64,000 nt of DNA from Dendrocalamus latiflorus (GCA_017311315.1 CM029612.1:25006831-25070830); one strand, 5' to 3'; positions 10,605 to 21,055 are shown, counted from the first letter of the stretch. Notes: generated by a model from the sequence alone, not told the origin. Program-made: numbers and translations.

Positions 10605-13600
10605 TTTCCCCCCTCCTGCGGAAACAGCTCGTCCTCGAGCTGGAAGTCCGGATATTGTCGTTTGAAGTCTGAGACTGGAATCCAGGAAACGTCAGCGGCC
10701 GGATGATCGGACCACTGCACCAGCACTTCCCACATGCCTTTATGCAAACGGGAACGCACAACGGTGGATGGGGTAGCCACAACCCGACCATGAAGAATGT
10801 CTGGCAGAGCCGGTGGCGTTGTAGGTGGAATACCCTGGAATTGCTTTAAGAAGGCCACATGGAACACATTATGGAGGCGGGCAGACGGCGGAAGTTGAAG
10901 TTTATAAGCCACTGAACCAATCTGAGCCAGTATTTGATAAGGACCATAATACTTTGGTGACAATTTGGAAAACTTTGTGGTAATGCCCACTGCCTGGCGA
11001 TGGTGAAGCTTAAGTAAGACCCATTGACCCACGTCAAATTCGACTTCTCGATGATGTTTGTCGTAGAAATCCTTCATCCTCTGCTGGGATAGCAATAAAC
11101 GGTCCCGGATTTCATGCAAGAATTCATCACGGTCCCGTAAAGTCTCATCTACCGCTGCCACTTGAGCTGAGCCCGCTTGGTAAGGAGTGAAGCCTGGAGG
11201 GGGTCGACCATATACCACTTGAAAGGGAGTGCAACGGAGAGCCGAATGAAATGATGTGTTGTAACAGAACTCAGCCCATGGAAGCCATCTAACCCACTGC
11301 CGAGGACGGTCTCCACTGAGACAGCGAAGGTACATTTCAATGGTACAATTGACCACTTCGCTCTGGCCATCGGCTTGAGGATGAAAAGCGGAAGTCATAT
11401 CGAGTGAAACTCCTGCCAGCCGAAACAGTTCAGACCAAAAGTTGCTTGTGAAAATTGTATCCCGGTCGCTGACAATGGACTCGGGAAAGCCATGGAGTCT
11501 TACGATGGCTTCAAAGAAAGCATGAGCCACCGACTGAGCTGTATATGGGTGAGCCAGTGGAACAAAATGAGCATATTTAGAAAATCTGTCCACAACTGTG
11601 AGGACGACTGATTTTCCATGTACACGCGGGAACCCATCAATGAAGTCCATTGAAATATGTGACCATATTTGTGTAGGGATTGGCAGGGGCTGGAGTAGAC
11701 CTGCTGGATGCAGGTGGTCCACTTTGTTGCGCTGACATGTCGCACAACAGGCGATATGGTCGTGAGTAAGCTTCTTAAGGTGGGGAATGTAGAAATCTTG
11801 TCGGATTCGGTGCAGTGTTTTCTGAATCCCCTCATGGCCAAAGGAGTGATAGAGAGCAATGATCTGTGATACATGCACGGATGACTCAGGCACAAATATG
11901 CGACCGTGGTATAGGAAAAGACCATCCACGACTGACCAATGTACAGGCAGTGCTTGGTCTGTCAATTGTTCTCGCAATGTCTGGAACTCCGGCAGGGAGC
12001 GAACTTCCTCTTTAAGCTGATCCAGTAGCTGAAAATTTGGTATGGACAGAGCCAGCAGTGACATATGCTCATCCCGGCGAGATAATGCATCCGCAACTAA
12101 GTTGGTTTTGCCTGGTTTGAATTCAATTTGGAAATCGAAGCCAAACAGTTTGCTGACCCAGTGGTGCTGAGGAATAGTGTTTAAACGTTGATCCAACAGG
12201 AATTTCAGACTGTAGTGGTCTGTGCGGATGATGAACGGTTTACCCCAAAGATAATGGCGCCAATGGCGCACTGCTTTGACCAACCCAATGAGCTCACGCT
12301 CGTAAGCTGCTAGTTTTGCGTGGTGATGTGGAATTGCTCGGCTGAAGAATGCAATTGGTTTGGATCCTTGATGGAGAACAGCCCCAATGCCACTGCCGGA
12401 CGCATCGCATTCGACTATGAACCCAACTGAAAAATCTGGTAGAGCCAAAAAACAGGGTTGACATAGGGCATCCTTGAGAGATGTAAAGGCGTCATTCGCT
12501 TCCTGTGACCAGCAAAACCCTTCTTTAGTGAGCAGCTTGGTTAAAGGTGCTGCCAGGGAGCCAAAGTGCCGTATAAACTTGCGGTAATACCCGGCAAGTC
12601 CTAGAAAGCCCTGTAGGTGGCGAGGGGAAGTAGGGATCGGCCACTTCTGAATATCTTGTACTTTGGATTGGTCCATGGAAACCCCATCTGCTGACACCAC
12701 ATGGCCTAAGTATGATACCGATGTTGTGCCAAAAGAACACTTCGATTGTTTGAGGAAAAACTGATGGTGCCGCAGAAGAGCAAAGACTTGGCGCATATGG
12801 CATAAGTGTTCAGACCATGATGGACTGAAAATCAAAATGTCATCAAAGAAAACCAATACGAATTTGCGAAGAAAGGGCCGAAGAATGGCATTCATAACAG
12901 CCTGAAAAGTTGCCGGCGCATTAGAGAGGCCGAAGGGCATTACTAGATATTCAAAGTGGCCATGGTGCGTGCGGAAGGCTGTTATATGGATATCCTCCGG
13001 ATGCATTCGGATTTGATGATAACCTGACCGTAGATCCAGTTTGGTGAAGTACTTGGCGTGTTTCAGCTCGTCCAACAGCTCATCAACCACCGGAATAGGA
13101 AATTTATCCTTGACCGTCTGGGTATTAAGCGCGCGATAGTCCACACAAAGGCGCCACGAACTGTCCTTCTTTTTGACCAAAATGACGGGCGAGCTGAAGG
13201 GGGAAGTACTTGGGCGTATCATGCCTTGTGACAACATCGCGTCACATTGTTTTTCGATTTCATCCTTGTGATGATGTGGATAATGATATGGTCGCACTGC
13301 CACTGGTTTAGACCCTGGTAATAGGTGAATGTGGTGGTCAAAGGGTCGCGGGGGAGGTAGCCCGGAAGGATGTTGAAAGATGTCCTGAAAGTCTGATAAG
13401 AGTGCTGGTAAAAGTGCTTGTGTTGGCTCAGTAAGCGATAGCAGCCTGGAGGATGACCTGTGAGGTATACCCAGGAAGCTGACTTGTCGTCCCTGATGCC
13501 AGAAGGACATCGATAGATTGGAGAAATCCCAGAGAATTGGTCCTAATGTGCGAAGCCAGTGAACACCCAGAATGATGTCAAAGCCCTGCAAGGGTAATGC

Positions 13601-14899
13601 ATAGCAATTGATGGAGAACTCTTCTTGTCCTATTTTGAGTGACAAAAATGGGCAGAATCCCGGGCATGGAATCTTGTCTCCGTTGGCAACTGCCACATTG
13701 ATACCTGTACGGTCTTGCAAAGTAATATCAGACTGTTGAGCTGCCTCCAAACTAATGAAATTGTGAGTAGAACCTGAATCCACCAAGGCACAGAAAGCGT
13801 GGTTTCGAAGTCTGATTGTCAACTGCATAGTGTTGCCTGAGGATATACCCGTCAATGCATGTAGAGAGATTTGCGGTTTGTCATCCCCGATCTTGTCTTC
13901 TGCCACATCATCTTCGTCCAAGATTTCAATCCAATAAAGACGCTTGCATCGATGGCCCCTTGTGAATTGTTCATCACAATTAAAGCAAAGGCCTTTCTGG
14001 CGATGATCCGTCATCTCGGCAGGAGTAAGACGCTTGAAGGCTCGCTGGTGTTGCACAGCTGACCCAGGTGGAGGAGCTGTCAGAAGCGGAAGGTCCGGAG
14101 GTTTGGACAGAAGAGGAGCCGTGCGTTGAACTGGAGCATATTTGACAGAGGATGACTGCGGATTGGAATGTGGTTGACGAAGAAACATCCCAGAACTATA
14201 AAGTAGTTTGTAATGCCTTTCCGCTGCTTTGGCAAGACTTACAGCGGTGTCCAATGAAACAGGACTCTGTAATTTGACATCAGACTTGATGAGCTCCCCC
14301 AATCCGGCCAAAAACAGTCCGACTTCATGCTCTGGAGACAGATTGTCTGTGCGACAGAGTACTCTGTAAAATTCCTGGGCATACTCTTCAACTGTCCCTG
14401 TTTGACGAAGAAGAGCCAGTTCTGATACAGGATTTGATCGAAAAGGAGGTCCAAAACGCAGTTTACAGCAACTCTGAAACCTAGGCCAAGATGGAATTCC
14501 TTCAGTTCGCTCCAGTTTGGAATACCATTGCTGAGCGATGCCTGTCATATGATAAGTTGCCAACCATACTTTTTCCTCTTCAAGGGTGCGGTGTCCACGA
14601 AAGAATTGATCACAACGAGCAATCCACTCCAATGGATCTGTGGTGCCATCAAACAGGGGAAAGTCCACCTTGTAGAATCGACCTGGGTGTGCCGCCGTAG
14701 TTTGCTCGGCGGAAGGCTGTCGTGCCGCCGAATTCGCTGAATTGGTGTCTTTACTTGGCGACGACGGACGTCCCTCCAAAGCAAGAACAACCGCCTCAAG
14801 GTTGGCGTGTGCCACCGCCTGTTCTTCTTGTCGCTTCAAGATCGTTCCCAGGATCTTCTTAAGTTCACGAAGTTCCGAGCTGAGAGCATCAGGAGCCAT
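10532..14899 (-). CDS. Reina-like gag-pol polyprotein, intact (1455 aa)
   Basis: One open frame encodes, in order: gag; a zinc knuckle CFNCDEQFTRGHRC (about residue 303); an aspartic protease with LVDSGSTHNFI (about 371); reverse transcriptase with catalytic FFDD in LVFFDDILIF (about 683); RNase H with ECDASGSG (about 831); integrase with an HHCC finger (CCATCQRN, about 1053) and catalytic residues in MDFIDG (about 1086) and SDRDTIF (about 1145); and a chromodomain-like C-terminus (about 1373-1416). The ATG at 14899 was chosen. It lies six bases past the end of the primer-binding site, and the open frame upstream only reads through that site. No stop or frameshift was seen. The product would drive reverse transcription and chromatin-targeted integration of the element. 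Confidence 0.93.
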   Translation of the reverse strand: MAPDALSSELRELKKILGTILKRQEEQAVAHANLEAVVLALEGRPSSPSKDTNSANSAARQPSAEQTTAAHPGRFYKVDFPLFDGTTDPLEWIARCDQFFRGHRTLEEEKVWLATYHMTGIAQQWYSKLERTEGIPSWPRFQSCCKLRFGPPFRSNPVSELALLRQTGTVEEYAQEFYRVLCRTDNLSPEHEVGLFLAGLGELIKSDVKLQSPVSLDTAVSLAKAAERHYKLLYSSGMFLRQPHSNPQSSSVKYAPVQRTAPLLSKPPDLPLLTAPPPGSAVQHQRAFKRLTPAEMTDHRQKGLCFNCDEQFTRGHRCKRLYWIEILDEDDVAEDKIGDDKPQISLHALTGISSGNTMQLTIRLRNHAFCALVDSGSTHNFISLEAAQQSDITLQDRTGINVAVANGDKIPCPGFCPFLSLKIGQEEFSINCYALPLQGFDIILGVHWLRTLGPILWDFSNLSMSFWHQGRQVSFLGIPHRSSSRLLSLTEPTQALLPALLSDFQDIFQHPSGLPPPRPFDHHIHLLPGSKPVAVRPYHYPHHHKDEIEKQCDAMLSQGMIRPSTSPFSSPVILVKKKDSSWRLCVDYRALNTQTVKDKFPIPVVDELLDELKHAKYFTKLDLRSGYHQIRMHPEDIHITAFRTHHGHFEYLVMPFGLSNAPATFQAVMNAILRPFLRKFVLVFFDDILIFSPSWSEHLCHMRQVFALLRHHQFFLKQSKCSFGTTSVSYLGHVVSADGVSMDQSKVQDIQKWPIPTSPRHLQGFLGLAGYYRKFIRHFGSLAAPLTKLLTKEGFCWSQEANDAFTSLKDALCQPCFLALPDFSVGFIVECDASGSGIGAVLHQGSKPIAFFSRAIPHHHAKLAAYERELIGLVKAVRHWRHYLWGKPFIIRTDHYSLKFLLDQRLNTIPQHHWVSKLFGFDFQIEFKPGKTNLVADALSRRDEHMSLLALSIPNFQLLDQLKEEVRSLPEFQTLREQLTDQALPVHWSVVDGLFLYHGRIFVPESSVHVSQIIALYHSFGHEGIQKTLHRIRQDFYIPHLKKLTHDHIACCATCQRNKVDHLHPAGLLQPLPIPTQIWSHISMDFIDGFPRVHGKSVVLTVVDRFSKYAHFVPLAHPYTAQSVAHAFFEAIVRLHGFPESIVSDRDTIFTSNFWSELFRLAGVSLDMTSAFHPQADGQSEVVNCTIEMYLRCLSGDRPRQWVRWLPWAEFCYNTSFHSALRCTPFQVVYGRPPPGFTPYQAGSAQVAAVDETLRDRDEFLHEIRDRLLLSQQRMKDFYDKHHREVEFDVGQWVLLKLHHRQAVGITTKFSKLSPKYYGPYQILAQIGSVAYKLQLPPSARLHNVFHVAFLKQFQGIPPTTPPALPDILHGRVVATPSTVVRSRLHKGMWEVLVQWSDHPAADVSWIPVSDFKRQYPDFQLEDELFPQEGGNVIDSYWGRHYGRRSKGADKSVAQ

Positions 14900-14904
14900 G
14901 GAGA

Positions 14905-14913
14905 CTGATACCA
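14905..14913 (-). other. Primer-binding site of the Reina-like element
   Basis: On the minus strand TGGTATCAG starts three bases inside the 5' LTR. It matches the complement of the 3' end of initiator methionine tRNA, the usual primer for this lineage. The gag ATG follows six bases after the match. Confidence 0.8.
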
Positions 14914-14916
14914 ATC

Positions 14917-15292
14917 TGTTGTGAGCCTTGCCTCGGGGTCTCAGGTTATAGGGATGAGATGCCTGATAGCTTTCGGCTGCTTCCCGGCGGAGGCCCTCTT
15001 GACCCGCCGTGGTTGCCGCCTGCTAACTGGAGCTAGGGTTTAGGGAAAGAAATACTTTATTGCTTGACTACCCTTCCGCTTAAACGCAGGAAGATATTTA
15101 TACCCCTTACAATCCTTGTCTCATAAGGAGACCGACTCCTACTCTGTTCCTCAAGACCGGAACTTATAACAGACTTTGCCTAAAGAGACTCAACTCGAAC
15201 CCTAAACCGAAGTGGATTGCTATTGTGCAACCGATTTGTCTGCCCCTTTGGACCTTCTGCCATAGTGACGTCCCCAATAAGAGTCTATAACA
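14917..15292 (-). repeat. 5' LTR of the Reina-like element
   Basis: 376 bp and nearly identical to 10229-10604; the one difference I saw is GGAGGCCCTC here versus GGAGGTCCTC in the 3' copy. On the minus strand it supplies the promoter, including the TATAAATA box at 15095-15102. Confidence 0.93.
15095..15102 (-). promoter_or_regulatory. TATA box in the 5' LTR
   Basis: TATAAATA on the minus strand, about 195 bp upstream of the gag start and within the 5' LTR, suitably placed to start the genomic RNA. Confidence 0.65.
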
Positions 15293-15297
15293 TTCTG

Positions 15298-15440
15298 AGT
15301 CATTCAATTAAAGGAAAATGAGAAAAAAAGAAAAACACTATTATATCTTTACGGACAATGCAAAAGAAAAATGGGGGGAAAAAAGCCGAAATTAAGAAGC
15401 TAACGCGTTCATTCTAGCTTCTGGCTAAACCGGAATGAAC
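15298..15440. mobile_element. Right part of the MITE split by the Reina-like element
   Basis: It resumes with GAGTCATTCAATTAAAGG and ends AACCGGAATGAAC, complementary to the left end. It is collinear with the intact copy near 24453-24731. Confidence 0.75.
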
Positions 15441-16775
15441 GGGGAACTAAGCTTAAGCCTCTCCGATAAGTCAGTTTATTTGGGTTTCTGCTTATAAGCT
15501 CTAGAAGCTCCTTCTCACTGGCTTGAAGCTTATTTGGGGCTTCCAGTACCGAGTGGGCTTTTAGAGCTTCCAGCACCAGTACTCAAGAAGCTCCCACATG
15601 TTTTGCCTAGATTGAGCTTCAAGACTGAAGCTAGGCTAAACAGGCCTTAAAGCCACTAGCGAGGATTGGGGCGAGGCCGCGGGGGCCTCCCCCAGGACTC
15701 CCGTCCCAGTTGCCACCCCTAAGACTTACAAAATAGGCCTAGTTATGGATGGCGAGTTGGGCCCAACAATACCCTTTTGCTTTTATTGTGCTTCACTGCT
15801 GTTTGAAATCTGAATGCTCGTTGTACCACGCCTAGAGAACGCCATGGTGTCTTGGCACCTCTCAGTCGCCGTTGTTGCCAAGTTCGCCATGACAACCATG
15901 AGCATGCAACGGCAAATGTCAAGGAAGTTTGTTAATGTGAGCCAATTCTAGTCAAATGTGAACTTCTCTTGTTAATGTTCCAATAGCCAATTTGTTTGAT
16001 TGTTTCTTATTGACATGTTCATTGATTTGCAAAAGTGGAGAATTGAACTTTGCACAATTATTTTTGAACAATTAATGGAAGTACTATCAGTAACCCTCAA
16101 ACGCAAACTTATTGTTCACAGTTTACTTTTTTCGATTATAAGGAAGATGCATACGCGCACACCACCACGCACACATACATGTGAGTGCGTGCTCTTAGCA
16201 CATGTGTAGAAAGACGGAGGCTGAAGATAAATTCATAATCTCATAAAATTCTTATTGAAACGCTCTCGCGTATGTAAAGGTGAGCACTAGTGTACTCGTG
16301 TGTGTAAATGTGAGCATGAGGATTTAAACCTTGGTGTGTGGAGCTGTACACTAACAACTTTACTATCTCCGCAAGAAATGGTTCCGTTCACAATTTACTA
16401 TTGTATCGTTAGTTTTGCAAATTTTGATCTGGAGATACGTGTATTGGACATTGTTACTCACGTGAATTGGTTAAATGTATTGAACATTGTTACGTGTGTT
16501 GGACATTCAGAACGCACTATCCATTAGCGAGCTACTATTTTATTGTATTTCACATTTTTCACTTTGTTCCTTTTATGTTTATGTATGGATTTTGATTGCC
16601 TAAGGCTCTAAAAAAGGCTGTTAGATGTATGTTTGGTACTCTTCTCTCATGTTGGCTTTGACCCAAGGAGCAATAAAGTATTCTCTACTTTTATCCTGAC
16701 TTCGCCACGTACATACAAAATAATTATTTCGGTAGAATGTGGCCAAAATTATCTCCAACAATATCTCAAGCCTGT
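15441..16775. other. Intergenic repeat-derived sequence
   Basis: About 15441-15652 is rich in GCTT/AAGC phrases and ends GCTAAACAGGCC, typical of another MITE-like element with GGCCTGTTTAG ends. The rest, to about 16775, is AT-rich with no recognisable coding sequence. Confidence 0.4.
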
Positions 16776-16776
16776 A

Positions 16777-16886
16777 AGGCCCTGTTTGGAATGCGGGAAT
16801 TTTTCCCGATTCCTGCGGGAATTGAACTGTTCCTGCAAAATTCCTGCAAAATTCCTGTGAAATTCCTCTGTTCCAAACAGGCCCTA
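16777..16886. mobile_element. Short MITE-like element with GGCCTGTTTGGAA ends
   Basis: About 110 bp bounded by AGGCCCTGTTTGGAA and, in inverted form, TTCCAAACAGGCCCT. The interior repeats GCGGGAAT/ATTCCTGC phrases and can fold on itself. No clear target duplication was found, so the superfamily is unassigned. Confidence 0.6.
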
Positions 16887-16889
16887 AAA

Positions 16890-17750
16890 TGAGATAGTAA
16901 AATAGGGGGAATGGGTTGGTTTAATAGTTTGGGGAAGTTCACCTAGGAATTGTGAAAGTTCCAAATATTTAGAAACAAAAGAATTTTGATTGAAAGTTTC
17001 AAGTAATTTCAAATAGATGAAGTGTAGCATAGTGGCTTTTTTAACTGGACTGCAACTGCAACTATGTGGTCTGCTGGTGACCTCTAGACTATTTTATGAG
17101 CCATTTTGGGCAGATATTTGGCCACGGCATGTCTAGGGTAAAAAAGTTAAGGTTGCATTGTCATTTGCTGGTTTGCCAAAGGTTTCTATTGCACCCTTTT
17201 GCTTTAGGTGCACTTCTCTTCCCCCTTTCTTAAGCCATCCTATATTCGTATTGATTTCTAAAAATTATTTTTCTAGAGTAAATAATTTTTCTACAGTAGC
17301 TAACTTTTAAACCAAGAGTATTTTTTAAGATAAGTCTAATAGTCGATAGTACACATTATAGTGGTTTCATTTATATCGACTAAAATCGTATGCTATTGTT
17401 TTCTTCTATAAATTTTTTTATAAACTGTTATTATTTATAAGCTAAAATTAAAAATGATTAAAAACCAATATAATCGGCCGCCAAAGAGGTGCACGAGCAT
17501 TCACGGATGTGCCGGGGACAAGCTTCTGATCCAACCCTCCCTCCCTCGTGCAGCACATATTACAGGTTGGCTTTCCTCTTTTGGCCATAGCATGCCACAA
17601 GTACCAACGCCGCCGTACTATTTCTGTTCGTCTAGCTGTAGTTTTATCGCACGCACCAAAAGCCTAAAGAAATCTGAAGTGTTCCCTAGTGTTGATAGCA
17701 AGTGATCGAACTACACAAGACGCGTGGCACCGGTGACATTTTGCGTTCCT
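16890..17750. other. Intergenic, 3' side of the LAZY-like gene
   Basis: AT-rich sequence with no recognised gene. 17270-17450 is especially AT-rich and resembles a degraded MITE, but no ends were defined. Confidence 0.4.
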
Positions 17751-17911
17751 TTCACATCAGATGATTTGAGAAGTATAGGGCAAAATGGATGTACATATTG
17801 GCATTAGAAAAGGCATGATGTCCTCGAAATGCAAAACAGATAAAAGAGAACAACAATGACTGCCAAAAAAAAGGCCTTCTCGTCACTATGGTCCAGGTGC
17901 ATCTTCTCCCT

Positions 17912-19062
17912 TCATATCTCCAGAACAATGACTGCAAAAAAAAAGGCAATTCCTATTCAGGCCTGAAAACTGTGAGATTGCCCTGCACTGATGGAAGTGT
18001 TCACACGTTGAACCTAAGGGACTACTTACATTCAGAATCTGTTCTGTCCCACTCCCACCTGCACCCATCCTCCCCCGCCGTCTCCTCCTCTTCACCGCGA
18101 CGGTGATCGCCTCGCGTCTTTCCCTTGGGTCTATCCTCCAAGAAGTAGTTCCTCGTCGCCACGGCGTTGCCCGGCCGGACGTTGATCTTCTTTCCGAGCA
18201 CCGTCCGGAGAAACTATCGACGGAATAAGTTCACAGAACATTTAGAGACATGGTTACATTGCATGGAACACTTAATTATACCTGATCTGGTCATGTGCCT
18301 ACCTTCTCCATCCTTGATTCCTTCAAGCTCGGAGCCGGCGCGAAGCCGCCATTGCAGACAAACATCTTCTTGAGCAGGAACTTGAAGGACTTGTTGTTGA
18401 TGCCGGCGCCGCTGTTGCTACTGTTGTTGATGAGCAGGTCCCTGGCCTTGGTCAGTATGATCTTGGTGTTGGGTGACATGTCGTCGTCGCCTTCCTCGCG
18501 CTCCCTTTGAACTCTCCTGTGCACCTCGAGGCTGGACGGGCAGTTGAGGAACCTGTCCAGCGGCAGGCTGTCCGCGCCGCCGGCCTCGGAACCGCGGGCG
18601 CTGGACTTGGACCTGGCGCGCCGGAGGAGCTTTAACAGGGCGTCCTGGAGCTTCTTCACCTCCTCAATGGTGAACTCCGGCAGGTCATGCGTCGACGCGC
18701 GGTGGTCTTCCGGTGGCGGAGGCTCGTCGTTCCCGAACGTGCCGATGGAGAAGAGACCGACCTGACGAGGCCATTGCTGCTCATTGTTGACATGCTTGCT
18801 CTCCTCAGGAAGAACTCGCCATCTATCTTGACCCACAACACCGAGTGAATTACCGCGAGACGAGCTGACGGCGGCGCCGTCGAATCCTCTCTTCTCTGTT
18901 TTTCCATTGAATCTACTCTGCACCCAGCTCATGATCTGCACAAAACAAAAACAAACAAATTGTAAGCTACACTGTACCGTACAATTAAAATCCAAGATTG
19001 GTTTGGAACAAGAATTAAAGAGCGGCCATGAGCGGTGCAAGTGAAACCGTACTTACCCCCAT
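17912..19062 (-). CDS. LAZY/DRO1/NGR-family gravitropism regulator, four coding exons, complete
   Basis: Coding exons on the minus strand are 19057-19062 (ATGGGG), 18303-18935, 18030-18213 and 17912-17931; all introns are GT-AG. The product is 280 aa. Family landmarks are the N-terminal box MGIMSWVQSRFNGK; FSIGTFG (64-70); the helix FTIEEVKKLQDALLKLL (about 89-105); FLNCPSSLEVHRRV; KFLLKKMFVCNGGFAPAPS (about 187-205); RMEK joined across an intron to LRTVLGKKI; and the C-terminal IVLEI (276-280), which in this family contacts RLD proteins to redirect auxin transport. Such proteins set root or shoot growth angle from the plasma membrane and statocytes. The tiny first exon and split last exon match family gene structure. 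The exact paralogue (DRO1, qSOR1/DRL1, DRL2 or LAZY2-4) cannot be fixed here. No lesion was seen. Confidence 0.92.
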
Positions 19063-19277
19063 GAATAATGTCTCGTTCCAAGGAACTGTGAGCTTAGATT
19101 CACCTGCAATGACCTTGAGCAATCTAATGTAGCTATCTAATGGCAAGATTGGAAAGAACAAAAGAATGCAGTGGTCCCCCAAGCCGTTCTTGAGCTGGTG
19201 ATCGGTAGTGACAGCTCTGAGTGAGTAGCTACTAGCCTGCTAGACTTGGGTCCCCTCCCCTGCCCCGGGAAGGATGG

Positions 19278-19284
19278 TTAAATA
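19278..19284 (-). promoter_or_regulatory. Possible TATA box of the LAZY-like gene
   Basis: TATTTAA on the minus strand, about 216 bp upstream of the start codon at 19062, gives a 5' leader of roughly 185 nt. This is position and motif evidence only. Confidence 0.4.
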
Positions 19285-19649
19285 GCTCAAGACTTGCATG
19301 CTTGACCAGCGCTGTATGGCAATTTGATGGACAAGTTGTGTCCTGCCCGTACTTTTTTTTAAAGCTACTGCCCGTACTTACTGTCTAGTATAGACTGTAT
19401 GAGTCAGATTATCTTCAAGGCTTCAGGTTTAAGAAAACCCCATGTTTATTGCATTCCATTTACCATTCCATTTACGATGGACATATTTGAAAACATATAT
19501 AAGTGGACGTTAAAAGCCTATTTGTGTGTGATCTGAGAAGAACTAGCTATTGAAGTGGTTCCATGTTTTCCCCAATAAACAATGACAGTAAGAATCAGGA
19601 AGAAAATAGAGTAATTTGTTTTCTAAAAGCAAATAAGCAAAATCTTTTA

Positions 19650-20800
19650 GGAACTAGTTGATAGGGAAATTGTGGAGACCTCTTCACGGCATTCCAAGGA
19701 GCTGACCGCACCCGCACAACCGCCCAAGATTCAGTCGCATACACAGATTAGTTGATACACAACACAACTCGCAATACGATAGTAAACTAGAGTTTAGTAC
19801 AAAATTATGACTTAGTAGTCGGAAGCAGTTTTACAAGGGCCCTTGAGCCAAAGTCAAAACGGAGAGAACTTAAAGGCATAGAATTGCTCGGTGGCTCCAA
19901 GTATAGGCCACTCGGGATCTCCAACCAGTACTCCATAGGGTACAGTACACTTGAGTATAAGCATGAGCTAGAATGTGAAGTCATCTTCGATGAAGAACTC
20001 TTCAACTGCAGCTTCTTCTTCTTCAGTACTCATGGTTTGAACCAAAATATACAAGAATGAGTATAGAAATACTCAACAAGTCACAACAGTAACTTTCATA
20101 ATGCAATGCAAGAATTCAAGGATAGTTTACCAATGTGAGTTTAACAAAAACTTATTCCGACTAGCATAGTACCCCATAAAGTTTCATTGCAAAAACATTT
20201 CAGTTAAACCAAAGTAGTTTTAATAAAAGTTTATTAGGAGATTCTCAACTTTTCCAATGAAGCTCATACTAGAGCATAACCACACCTCCAACCAGCTCGC
20301 TTACGCAAAATGACCATTGGCCCACCAGCTTCATGCATCAGTTTGGGAATCACCCCTTGACACAACTCCATTTACCAAGAGTATAACACATTCGAATGGT
20401 TCCAAATCTCTACAGAGAGTATCCAGCTTTACCCACAGGATACCACGACTTAGCTAGAGTCGAGATAACAGAACTCACAAGTAATTCACAACACTGGTGT
20501 GGCCCAATACGGAGGAATTGTCCCTTTGAACAACGGTCCTAACTAGGCCTAGGTTCGGGTAACTCGTCCAATCTTTCCCATGGGTCATACTATAGCATAG
20601 GTTGCTTTGTAGAAATTGCCAACACCAAATCTACCCGTAGGGCACCCAATGAAACTACTACAACAATTGAGTTATGTCCGATGTAGTGGTCCTATGGTTT
20701 GGTGATAATTATGTCTTTTCCTCAACACTACACTTCACCTTCACCACTAGGCGAGCAGAAACCGTTGACTCCCATGGTGCGAATCATTACAAACCATAGT
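19650..20800 (-). repeat. LTR-derived fragment, same family as the right end of the window
   Basis: Blocks such as GACTTAGTAGTCGGAAG-AGTTTTACAA (about 19809-19838), AATGAGTATAGAAATACTCAACAAG (about 20055) and CAGCTTTACCCACAGGAT (about 20426) have diverged counterparts in the same order at 63125-63155, 63340 and 63630. No coding sequence was recognised. Orientation is inferred from the usual order of these blocks in grass LTRs and is uncertain. Confidence 0.5.
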
Positions 20801-20984
20801 CTAGGGCTGTGTAAATTTAAACCGAACAAAAAAAAACTGGATCGAAAAAACCGAACCAAACCAGTCAACTCGGTTTGACCAATTTTCGGTATTCGGTTCG
20901 GATTTAGTTTTTTTTTGTTTTTTAGTTTGGTTTTTCTGGTAAAAACTGGCTAAAAACATAAGAAACTGAAAAAGGCTACTATAG

Positions 20985-21055
20985 CGTGCGCTCGGCGGGA
21001 TTCGAACCCACATTCATGCGGTTTGAGGCGAGCGCCTGTACCAGCTAAGCTAGGA
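20985..21055 (-). repeat. tRNA-derived Pol III promoter region (SINE head or tRNA pseudogene)
   Basis: On the minus strand an A box TAGCTTAGCTGG (21041-21052) is followed, at tRNA-like spacing, by a B box GGTTCGAATCC (20998-21008). A T-arm-like stem can form around the B box. The flanking 7-nt acceptor arms do not pair, so it is not a functional tRNA gene. A SINE head or tRNA pseudogene fits best. Confidence 0.55.

Larger units (their letters stand above)
10229..15292 (-). mobile_element. Complete Ty3/gypsy chromovirus-type LTR retrotransposon (Reina-like)
   Basis: Two 376-bp LTRs (10229-10604 and 14917-15292) each start TGTTGTGAG and end TATAACA. I see one base difference between them. The target duplication TTCTG flanks the element (10224-10228, 15293-15297). 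It reads on the minus strand: the 5' LTR is on the right, the primer-binding site is at 14905-14913, and one uninterrupted gag-pol frame follows. Length is 5064 bp. Compact size, small LTRs, a single polyprotein and a C-terminal chromodomain-like segment fit the Reina lineage. Near-identical LTRs plus an intact ORF suggest a very recent insertion that may be autonomous. Confidence 0.93.
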
